A stretch of 64,000 nt of DNA from Salinispira pacifica. Its GTDB lineage: Bacteria; Spirochaetota; Spirochaetia; DSM-27196; Salinispiraceae. The stretch is taken from assembly GCF_000507245.1 (NCBI RefSeq), contig NC_023035.1:3701570-3765569 (forward strand). Reading direction: 5' to 3'. The notes beneath the pieces were generated by a model. That model ran no database searches and had not been told where the DNA came from. It saw only the letters and a list, made by a program, of their open reading frames with translations. Shown here piece after piece: positions 55,223 through 62,614 of this stretch (its first letter is position 1; the number at the start of each line of letters is the position of its first letter). The position numbers were made by a program, and so were the translations under genes.

Positions 55223-55252
55223 TTGATTGTGACAGAAACACAAGGGTATTCT
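55223..55252 (+). promoter_or_regulatory. Promoter TTGATT-18-TATTCT for the NMN adenylyltransferase gene
   Basis: TTGATT (55223-55228) and TATTCT (55247-55252) are separated by 18 bases. The -10 ends six bases before the ATG at 55259, and no ribosome-binding site fits in between. A leaderless transcript is likely. Confidence 0.55.
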
Positions 55253-55258
55253 TAGGGT

Positions 55259-56212
55259 ATGAAAAAAATTCAGCGGGGCGTAATTATCGGACGCTTCAAC
55301 CCACCTCACAACGGTCATAAATATCTCATAGATTTTGCATCATCATTTGTAGATGAGCTGTATATCTTTGTGTGCACACTCTCCCGGGATGAAATCCCCG
55401 GGGATCTCAGGTTTCAATGGATGAAAGAGCTCTATCCTGATGCCCACAATATTCATATCACCGAAGAAAACCCCGATGCAAACCGGAAACAACCCAATGC
55501 CCATAAAATCTGGGCTGATGCAGTACAACGCCATATGGAACATGCAGGAGCCGGAGAAGGTGCGGACTATCTATTCGCATCAGAAGAGTACGGCTGGAAC
55601 CTGGCCGGGGAACTTGGAGCCGAATTTATTCCTGTGGATCCGAACAGAGACCAGCTTCCGGTATCAGGCTCGGACATCCGGAATCATCCCCTGAATTACT
55701 GGGATTTCCTGCCCGAGACCGTACGCCCCTATTTCATAAAGCGTATCGGAATTCTTGCAGGAAAGGAGAGTGAGGCTCTTGCCCGCCAGGTGGCCGGAAG
55801 GACCGGCAGCTTGTACGCTCCTTCTTACCGGCGGTACTATAATGAAATTCTTCGAAGTCATAACAAGCACACCACCATTCACGAAACCCCGGAAGAAACC
55901 ATTCATCACGCCCAGCGGGCAATGGAACAGGCTTTGAGCAGACAGGCCCGGCGCTTTCTTTTCCTCAGCTGCTCGGGAAATCCGGAGGATCTCAGGTCGG
56001 AAATTGCTGCACGACGGTTCGACCGGCTGGTGGTTGTGGAGTCCCTCATGGACTCACGGGAACGGGAAGATGTACTGGAGGTTATTCAGTCGGACAGTGA
56101 GATATCTTCCCGAACTTCATTTTTTCATTTCTCAGCCAAATTAAGTGATACAATACATTCAGATTTACTGGATGCGTTCCATATAAGCGGTCCGGCGGCA
56201 CCCGCTGACTGA
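55259..56212 (+). CDS. NMN adenylyltransferase (NadR/NadM-type) with a degenerate kinase-like C-terminus
   Basis: A 317-residue protein. Residues about 1-160 are a nucleotidyltransferase with GRFNPPHNGH (11-20, the HxGH-type site) and SGSDIRNHPLNYW (ISGTxIR-type). It joins NMN and ATP to NAD+. Residues about 160-310 align in position with the ribosylnicotinamide kinase half of NadR (after FIKRIGILAGKES), but the Walker A GxxxxGK[ST] is broken to G-x4-GKES-like, and no clear Walker B is seen. The kinase may be inactive or changed. There is no NadR HTH. No Shine-Dalgarno precedes the ATG; a -10 hexamer lies six bases upstream. Confidence 0.83.
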   Translation: MKKIQRGVIIGRFNPPHNGHKYLIDFASSFVDELYIFVCTLSRDEIPGDLRFQWMKELYPDAHNIHITEENPDANRKQPNAHKIWADAVQRHMEHAGAGEGADYLFASEEYGWNLAGELGAEFIPVDPNRDQLPVSGSDIRNHPLNYWDFLPETVRPYFIKRIGILAGKESEALARQVAGRTGSLYAPSYRRYYNEILRSHNKHTTIHETPEETIHHAQRAMEQALSRQARRFLFLSCSGNPEDLRSEIAARRFDRLVVVESLMDSREREDVLEVIQSDSEISSRTSFFHFSAKLSDTIHSDLLDAFHISGPAAPAD

Positions 56213-56256
56213 CTGCAAAAAGAATTGAACTGTTACATCTATTCTGGAGGATACAC

Positions 56257-56733
56257 ATGGATTTCATGGCAATTATTTGGGCTATCATCGGATTTTTCAT
56301 GATTATTGCAGAGTTCTTTGTTCCCGGACTGGTGATCATATTTTTTGGTACAGGCGCCCTTCTCACGGCTCTCCTGACGGCTCTTATTCCCGGAATTACC
56401 GGATCTTTGCTTCCCCAGGTCCTGATTTGGCTGGGATTCTCTACTCTTTCTCTTATAAGCCTACGAAAATATTTCAAGAAGATTTTTCGGGGCAAACAGA
56501 TTACCTCAAGGGATCATGAATACGATGACGGCGGAAGAACCGTTGAAGTACTGGAAACCATCGGTCCGGAAACCGCAGGAAGAATTCGGTACAAGGGTAC
56601 CAGCTGGGCAGCTCTCAGCTTCGATAAAACCTATCAGCCCGGTGACAAGGTTTGGATACTGAAGCAGGAAGGCATGACCTACTATGTGGGCGATCCGCTT
56701 CTGCCTGAGGATGATGATGCGGGAGATATCTGA
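56257..56733 (+). CDS. NfeD-like membrane protein
   Basis: A 158-residue protein with three N-terminal helices (IWAIIGFFMIIAEFFVPGLVIIFFG and those after it) and a C-terminal OB-fold (GRTVEVLETIGPETAGRIRYKG, WAALSFD). This is the short form of NfeD, which partners with stomatin/SPFH proteins in membrane microdomains. GGAGG seven bases upstream fixes the start. Two SPFH genes follow on the same strand. Confidence 0.88.
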   Translation: MDFMAIIWAIIGFFMIIAEFFVPGLVIIFFGTGALLTALLTALIPGITGSLLPQVLIWLGFSTLSLISLRKYFKKIFRGKQITSRDHEYDDGGRTVEVLETIGPETAGRIRYKGTSWAALSFDKTYQPGDKVWILKQEGMTYYVGDPLLPEDDDAGDI

Positions 56734-56804
56734 GATATTTTTGAATATTTACAGAATCCGCCGTGTATATACAGATGTCTGACGTGTATTCTATAAGTGA
56801 TAAT

Positions 56805-56831
56805 CCGTATCATCCCCCAAAGATGATACGG
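56805..56831 (+). promoter_or_regulatory. Perfect 10-bp stem-loop upstream of the first SPFH gene
   Basis: CCGTATCATC and GATGATACGG form a 10-pair stem with a seven-base loop (CCCCAAA). It ends 23 bases before the ATG at 56855, just before the AGGAGG site. No T tract follows, so it is more likely an mRNA stabiliser, processing site or attenuator than a terminator. Confidence 0.5.
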
Positions 56832-56854
56832 GTTTAAAAGGGTTAGGAGGTAAT

Positions 56855-57793
56855 ATGGATTTTTTCAGCGGACTGCTGATCAGCGGCGGTCTTGCAGCCC
56901 TGGTGGTCATTGTATTTTTCAAGCTCCTGCGGATCGTTCCTGAGCAGCAGGCATGGGTCATAGAGTTTTTCGGTAAGTTTCAGAAAACTCTTGGACCCGG
57001 TTTTCACATGGTTCTCCCGGGAATTCAGCGGGTGGTGGATAAACACGAACTGAAAGAGGAGGTAATCGACGTACCTCCTCAAATATGTATTACCCGGGAT
57101 AACGTACAGGTTACCGTGGACGGGATTCTGTATCTTAAGGTGATGGATCCGGAAAAAGCCAGCTACGGTATTGATAATTACCGCTATGCGGCAGCCCAGC
57201 TCGCCCAGTCCAATATGCGCAGCGAAATCGGGAAGCTGGAACTTGACCGCACGTTTTCCGAACGGGAGATTATGAATAATGCAATTGTGAAAGCTGTTGA
57301 TGAGGCTTCGGATCCATGGGGCATAAAAGTAACCAGGTATGAAATCAAGGATATCACCCCTGAAAACCCCATAATTGATGCAATGGAAGCCCAGGTGAGA
57401 GCTGAACGGGAAAAACGGGCGGAGATCCTGGAATCCGAAGGGGTAAAACAGAGCCGGATCAATGTCTCCCAGGGTGACAAGAGTGAATCCATCAATAAAT
57501 CCCAAGGTGACAGGCAGAAGAAGATCAATGAAGCCCAGGGAAGGGCAGAGGCAATTACCATTGTTGCCGATGCAACTGCACAGGGTCTTCAGGAGATCGC
57601 CAAAGCCATAAAAGAACCTAACGGCGAGAAAGCGGTTAATTTGCGGCTCACCAACCAGTTTGTCCAGCAGCTCGAGGAGATCCTCAGCGATGCCCATGTA
57701 TCGGTAATGCCCCATGACCTGGCCCAGATACAGTCGGTTATTTCCAGCGTTCTGCCCGGTAAGTCCGGAGGATCCCAGGGAGGTGCAGCATGA
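56855..57793 (+). CDS. SPFH/stomatin-family membrane protein 1
   Basis: A 312-residue stomatin-like protein. One N-terminal helix (about 5-25) is followed by an SPFH/PHB domain (VIEFFGKFQKTLGPGFHMVLPG; DNVQVTVDGILYLKVMDPEKA) and a long charged coiled coil (AEREKRAEILESEG, INEAQGRAEAI). It assembles ring-like scaffolds in membrane microdomains and partners with NfeD. AGGAGG precedes the ATG. The start of its paralogue overlaps its stop by four bases. Confidence 0.92.
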   Translation: MDFFSGLLISGGLAALVVIVFFKLLRIVPEQQAWVIEFFGKFQKTLGPGFHMVLPGIQRVVDKHELKEEVIDVPPQICITRDNVQVTVDGILYLKVMDPEKASYGIDNYRYAAAQLAQSNMRSEIGKLELDRTFSEREIMNNAIVKAVDEASDPWGIKVTRYEIKDITPENPIIDAMEAQVRAEREKRAEILESEGVKQSRINVSQGDKSESINKSQGDRQKKINEAQGRAEAITIVADATAQGLQEIAKAIKEPNGEKAVNLRLTNQFVQQLEEILSDAHVSVMPHDLAQIQSVISSVLPGKSGGSQGGAA

Positions 57794-58725
57794 GCGGTAT
57801 GTTTCTCATAAATATTTTATTGGCCGGTTTCGGTCTTACTATTGTTATTTCGGTTATCCGAAGCATCCAGATCATTCCCTCCAAAACAGTACGGGTCGTT
57901 GAGAGACTGGGAAAATACAGCACAACCATGGAGGCAGGGCTTCATCTGCTTATCCCCTTCATAGACAAGGTTCGCTACCAGCACTCTCTGAAGGAACAGG
58001 CGCTTGATGTACCCAGTCAAAGCTGTTTTACGCTGGATAATGTGAAGATCCAGGTAGACGGTGTGCTCTACTTTCAGGTGATGGATCCCAAGAAGGCAAG
58101 TTACGGAATCACCAACTACCGCCTGGCGACCATCTATCTGGCCCAGACCACCATGCGTTCGGTTATCGGAAAACTGGATCTTGATAAAACTTTTGAAGAG
58201 CGGGAGCAGATCAATGCCGCCATTCTGAAAGAGGTTGATGAGGCTACCGATCCCTGGGGAGTAAAAGTCACCCGGTATGAAATTAAGGACATTACCGTTC
58301 CGCCGGACATTCTCCAGGCCATGGAAGTTCAGATGCGGGCTGACCGGGACCGACGGGCGGTAATTGCCCGGTCCGAAGGCGAACGGGATTCCAAGGTGAA
58401 CCACAGTCTGGGTGAAATGGAAGAAAATATTAACCGTTCCGAGGGGATCAAAGAGCAGCTGATCAATGAAGCACAGGGACGGGCGTCGGAAATCCTTGCT
58501 ATCGCAAAAGCCAGCGCCAACAGTATCCGTACATTGGCCAAGGCGATCTCCGTGGAGGGTGGTGATGATGCACTCAATCTGCAGATAATGGAAGGCTACC
58601 TTCAATCAATGAAATCTCTGGCAAAAAAAGACACTCAGGTGGTATTGCCGGTGGATTTAACCCAAATTGATGAAACCCTGGAAAAACTGAAGAAAATCAG
58701 TATCACATCAGGAAAGGAATCCTGA
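57790..58725 (+). CDS. SPFH/stomatin-family membrane protein 2
   Basis: A 311-residue paralogue of the preceding gene, about half identical by eye. It has the N-terminal helix (LLAGFGLTIVISVIRSIQI), the SPFH domain (VERLGKYSTTMEAGLHLLIPF; DNVKIQVDGVLYFQVMDPKKA) and the coiled-coil tail. The ATGA overlap with gene 1 suggests equal amounts of both proteins, perhaps as a hetero-oligomeric HflK/HflC-like ring. A strong terminator follows at 58755. Confidence 0.92.
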   Translation: MSGMFLINILLAGFGLTIVISVIRSIQIIPSKTVRVVERLGKYSTTMEAGLHLLIPFIDKVRYQHSLKEQALDVPSQSCFTLDNVKIQVDGVLYFQVMDPKKASYGITNYRLATIYLAQTTMRSVIGKLDLDKTFEEREQINAAILKEVDEATDPWGVKVTRYEIKDITVPPDILQAMEVQMRADRDRRAVIARSEGERDSKVNHSLGEMEENINRSEGIKEQLINEAQGRASEILAIAKASANSIRTLAKAISVEGGDDALNLQIMEGYLQSMKSLAKKDTQVVLPVDLTQIDETLEKLKKISITSGKES

Positions 58726-58754
58726 ACCCGTTTTTAACGACGCGTTAATACAAA

Positions 58755-58790
58755 CGGCCGACCGGGAATTTCCGGTCGGCCGTTTTTTTT
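58755..58790 (+). terminator. Strong rho-independent terminator of the nfeD-SPFH operon
   Basis: An 11-pair GC-rich stem (CGGCCGACCGG / CCGGTCGGCCG) with loop GAATTT is followed at once by eight Ts. It ends the operon; on the other strand the flanking AAA is too short to make it efficient for aspS. Confidence 0.93.
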
Positions 58791-58887
58791 CAGCCTGGAC
58801 TGTATAACCTTTTGATGGTTGGACTATTTGATTGCCGGCCCGGCATGTTCCCGGGTTATCAAGACCGGCAGTAGGATCCGGCGAAGA

Positions 58888-60165
58888 TCAGGGTACGATG
58901 CGCTTCCTGTCCCTGGGAAACAGACTGGCTTCCTTTACATTGGACAGACCGAGTATCTTCTGAGTAATCCGTTCCAGTCCGATGGCGAATCCGCCATGGG
59001 GGGGACAGCCGTACTTGAAAATATCAATATAGCCGCCCAGTCCCTCCTCGGTCATACCGAATTTGGGCAGGGTTTCTTTCATCATTTCGTACTCATTGAT
59101 CCGGCGGCCGCCGGTGGTAATTTCAAGTCCCCGGAAAATCAGGTCAAAACTTCTGGTCTTCAACCCGTCGGGGTATGTGTAGAACGGTCTCTTTTTTCTG
59201 GGGAACACAGTGATAAATACCGCAGGTACTGAATGCTCCTCCTGGGCCCATTCACAGATCAGCCGTTCACCCTCGGGGTTTATTTCGAAGACCTTCTTCC
59301 CTCCCCTCATGGAGATAATCTTTTTGGCCTCGTCATGGGTGATCCGGGGAATATTATTTACCGCCTCATCATCAGGAACCGTTGCTCCGTATTTTTCGAG
59401 AATGGCAGCTTCGTTTTCCCGTATCCCCCGGAAAATCGCTTTGAGAATTTCCGATTCAATATCCATGAGATCATGCTCATCCTCAATAAAGGCAAGCTCC
59501 ACATCAAGGGAAACATATTCGTTCAAGTGCCTGGGGGTATCATGCTTTTCAGCCCGGTAGGCCGCCCCCACCTCAAAAACCCGTTCAAGACCGCTGGCAA
59601 CCATTGCCTGTTTGTAGAACTGGGGACTTTGTGCCAGATACACCGAGGTATCGAAATATGCCACCTCAAAGAGTCCCGTGCCCCCTTCGGTGCCGGAACC
59701 GATCAGCTTGCTGGTTTTTATCTCGGTAAAATCCTGACTCCGCATGTATTCCTGAAAGTACCTGATCACGGAACTCTGCAGACGGAAAATATCCAGAATC
59801 TTGGGGTTGCGGATGCTGATCATTCTGTTATCCAGAACAGATTCGATACCGGTATTGTCCGCATCCTGGTTAATCTGAAAAGGCAGATCCGGGGCTGCGG
59901 GCGCCAGAACACTGCTCTCACCGGCCTGAACCTCGAATCCACCCGGAGCCTTGGGGTTTGCCCCGACTGTTCCGGTAACCTGAATAACCGATTCCAGGCT
60001 GTACTCGACTTTTCCTTCGTATACCAGCTGGAGAATTCCGCTTCGATCCCTGAGGAGTACAAAACTGATTGCTCCCAATTCCCGGATTCTGTGTACCCAT
60101 CCGGATACTGTCACTTCCCTGCCTTCAAATTCCGGAAGTTCCCGTGCAAGTGTACGTTTCATCAT
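58888..60165 (-). CDS. aspS: Aspartyl-tRNA synthetase, archaeal-type and probably non-discriminating
   Basis: A 425-residue class IIb synthetase. It lacks the GAD insertion of the bacterial form (about 590 residues) and resembles the archaeal/AspRS2 type. The OB-fold anticodon domain is followed by motif 1 (DFTEIKTSKLIGSGTEGGTGLF), motif 2 (YRAEKHDTPRHLNEY) and motif 3 (GGFAIGLERITQ), with C-terminal LFPRDRKR. In the anticodon domain, position 25 is His (WVH, Trp in discriminating archaeal enzymes) and position 74 is Pro (PKAPGG, Lys in those enzymes). This pair marks non-discriminating enzymes that also charge tRNA(Asn). Its start overlaps gatB by four bases (ATGA), so Asp-tRNA(Asn) would be passed straight to the transamidase. 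Confidence 0.92.
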   Translation of the reverse strand: MMKRTLARELPEFEGREVTVSGWVHRIRELGAISFVLLRDRSGILQLVYEGKVEYSLESVIQVTGTVGANPKAPGGFEVQAGESSVLAPAAPDLPFQINQDADNTGIESVLDNRMISIRNPKILDIFRLQSSVIRYFQEYMRSQDFTEIKTSKLIGSGTEGGTGLFEVAYFDTSVYLAQSPQFYKQAMVASGLERVFEVGAAYRAEKHDTPRHLNEYVSLDVELAFIEDEHDLMDIESEILKAIFRGIRENEAAILEKYGATVPDDEAVNNIPRITHDEAKKIISMRGGKKVFEINPEGERLICEWAQEEHSVPAVFITVFPRKKRPFYTYPDGLKTRSFDLIFRGLEITTGGRRINEYEMMKETLPKFGMTEEGLGGYIDIFKYGCPPHGGFAIGLERITQKILGLSNVKEASLFPRDRKRIVP

Positions 60166-62588
60166 AGTTTATCGTCCTTTTCAAGCTGAGCTGCGAATTC
60201 CTCTGCGATTACTCTGGCAAATGCGGATTCGGAACTGTCGGGTCCCATGGCCCTGGCTCCTTCCTTCCACAACTGGTGACTTGTCACATAATCCGCAAAA
60301 TCCACAAGTCCCTCCTGCTGGGATGTACAGTAAAAACGCACACCCTTCGCTTTTCCGTATTCAAGGGCTTCCCTGATGGAAAATGGGGACTGACTGAGGT
60401 TCGCCGTACCTGAATCATACAGTTCCAGAACCAGGCAGTTAACCCCCTGATCAATCAGTGCTTTAATCAGCGAACTTTGCATTCCCGGATATATTTTCAC
60501 CAGCGCCACTCGTTTGAGAATCTGCTCAAAGATAGACGTCACATAATCAAGCTCAGGAAGCTCATCCAGCCGGTCGATATCCAGGTCCGCATTGCTTTCC
60601 GTTTTCTTAAGAATATTCTGATTCCAGGTGCTGAACAGCTGTTCGCCGTCTTCAAAATTCCTGAATTTCAGATTATATGCCGGATACACTCTTCCGGAAA
60701 CGGATACACGGACAGATGAAGGACCGGAAACATCAAGATCGGGCCAGCCTTTTCTTCCCGCCGCTTCCAGCTCCATAATTCCGTTCTTCAGATGGTCAAC
60801 TCCTGAAGAATCTTCTTCCAGGGGATTCACTGCCGCTGTGAGAAGGATGGGCGTGTTGGAGGAGCCGAAAAACCAGTGGAGAAGTGCCGCGGTGTATGCC
60901 AACGTGTCGGTTCCGTGTGCAATGAGAATACCGTTGCTTCCCCGTTTCAGGAGCTTGAAGATTCTGTGAACCAGAGCTGCCCAGTCTTCAGGTGAGAGTT
61001 CTTCACTCAGGAATTTACCCATCTGAATTTCTTCGAACCTGAGATCCGCGGCTATTTCACCGTCGCGGGCAAGATATTTCCGGATATCCAGCATATCCCC
61101 CGGCTCGATAAACCCGTCACCCCTTCGGGTTCCGGATATTGCTCCGCCGAAACTGAGGATGTCCAGAGTTCTTACCTGCAGCGAGCTTGACAGCAGCTGC
61201 TGAACTTTTTTCGGTTCGGCCCGACCGGAGCTGGCCTGCATCACCTTGCCGATGAGAAACTTCACCGGCTTGGAATCTCCCGCCTGGATTTCCTGTACGG
61301 CCTTGGGAAAATCATTGAGAACCCCATCGATAATCTCCTGAATGGCACTGGAATCGGTTATCTGTTCCCAGTTCCGTTCTCTGATAATTGTTTCGGGATC
61401 CTTGTCTTCCTCAAAAATCACCTGCAGCACCTGCTTGGCGATCTTTCCGTGAATCCGACCCTGAGTCAGCAATTGAAGCATCTCCACCAGGCGACGTGAA
61501 CTCAGAGGACTGTGTTCCAGCACCATTCCGTGGCGGTTCAGCTCTTTCTGGACATCGCTGCTCAGCCAGGATACCAGCTGCAGCGGGTCGGCACCGCCCT
61601 GTATACATTCTTCAAAGAAATCGGCGGTGAACTTTTCATCGCAGATGAAATCCGCCTGAAGCTCGTTCAAGCCGTAATCGTTTCGGTAGCGATCCCTTCT
61701 GCTCAGGGGCAGTTCAACCTGAAGATCTTCCACCTGGGAGAGAAATTCCTTGTCCGTCCTGAACGGAGGAAGGTCGGGTTCGGGAAAATACCGGTAATCG
61801 TTGGCGTTTTCCTTGGTACGCATAATCTCAGTCTGATCCCGGTTTTCATTCCAGAGCCGGGTCTCCTGAACTATGGTTCCGCCCTTTTCCATGATTTCGC
61901 TTTGCCGTGAAATTTCGAAACTGAGAGACTTGCGGACAAAGCGGGAGGAGTTCAGGTTTTTCACCTCTACTTTATTTCCCAGCCCCTGGCCCGCAGGGTT
62001 GATGGATACATTGGCATCTGCCCTCATGGACCCTTCTTCCATGTTGCCGTCGGAAACTCCAAGATAGCGTACTATTCGCCGAAGCTCCTGAATGAGAACC
62101 TCCGCCTCTTCTGCCAGTTCAAGATCCGGTTCAGTCACAATTTCAAGGAGGGGTGTTCCGGTGCGGTTGAAATCCAGAAGGCTCATGTCTCCCGCATGAA
62201 CCATCTTTCCCGCATCCTCTTCCAGGTGACATTCGTGAATCCGAACCCGTTTCTTTTTCCCGTTGAATTCAATATCGATATAGCCGTCAGTCCCCAGGGG
62301 CTTCTCAAATTGGGATATCTGATAGTTTTTCGGCAAATCGGGATAAAAGTAGTTCTTCCGCTCAAAAACACACTCTTCGCTGAGCCGGCAGTTCAGTGCT
62401 CTGGCCACCGCATAGGATTTCTTTATGGCTTCTTCATTCAATGCGGGCAGAGATCCCGGCAGGCCCATACAGACCGGGCAAACATTGGTGTTGGGCTCAT
62501 CCCCGAAATGGTTTTTACAGCTGCAGAATACCTTGGACTCGGTTGTAAGCTGTACGTGTATTTCCAAACCGATAAACGATTGGTACAT
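60162..62588 (-). CDS. gatB: Asp/Glu-tRNA amidotransferase subunit B fused to an asparaginase-like domain
   Basis: An 808-residue fusion. Residues 1-470 are a complete GatB: GLEIHVQL, the zinc cysteines C22/C24 and C37/C40, the KNYFYPDLPKNYQISQ and HLEEDAGK segments, the middle helical domain and the YqeY-like C-end (VMQASSGRAEPKKVQQLL). Residues about 473-808 are a type I/II asparaginase fold, as in archaeal GatD. The first catalytic Thr (TGGTI in active enzymes) is Ala: LSFGGAIS, A483. The second pair is kept: AHGTDT, T560 and D561; the catalytic Lys is not certain. The ATG at 62588 has AAGGAG six bases upstream and is preferred over the GTG at 62618. gatA lies 26 bases upstream, aspS overlaps downstream by four bases. 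Confidence 0.92.
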   Translation of the reverse strand: MYQSFIGLEIHVQLTTESKVFCSCKNHFGDEPNTNVCPVCMGLPGSLPALNEEAIKKSYAVARALNCRLSEECVFERKNYFYPDLPKNYQISQFEKPLGTDGYIDIEFNGKKKRVRIHECHLEEDAGKMVHAGDMSLLDFNRTGTPLLEIVTEPDLELAEEAEVLIQELRRIVRYLGVSDGNMEEGSMRADANVSINPAGQGLGNKVEVKNLNSSRFVRKSLSFEISRQSEIMEKGGTIVQETRLWNENRDQTEIMRTKENANDYRYFPEPDLPPFRTDKEFLSQVEDLQVELPLSRRDRYRNDYGLNELQADFICDEKFTADFFEECIQGGADPLQLVSWLSSDVQKELNRHGMVLEHSPLSSRRLVEMLQLLTQGRIHGKIAKQVLQVIFEEDKDPETIIRERNWEQITDSSAIQEIIDGVLNDFPKAVQEIQAGDSKPVKFLIGKVMQASSGRAEPKKVQQLLSSSLQVRTLDILSFGGAISGTRRGDGFIEPGDMLDIRKYLARDGEIAADLRFEEIQMGKFLSEELSPEDWAALVHRIFKLLKRGSNGILIAHGTDTLAYTAALLHWFFGSSNTPILLTAAVNPLEEDSSGVDHLKNGIMELEAAGRKGWPDLDVSGPSSVRVSVSGRVYPAYNLKFRNFEDGEQLFSTWNQNILKKTESNADLDIDRLDELPELDYVTSIFEQILKRVALVKIYPGMQSSLIKALIDQGVNCLVLELYDSGTANLSQSPFSIREALEYGKAKGVRFYCTSQQEGLVDFADYVTSHQLWKEGARAMGPDSSESAFARVIAEEFAAQLEKDDKL

Positions 62589-62614
62589 TCGCTTCTCCTT
62601 GATTTGACCCATGT

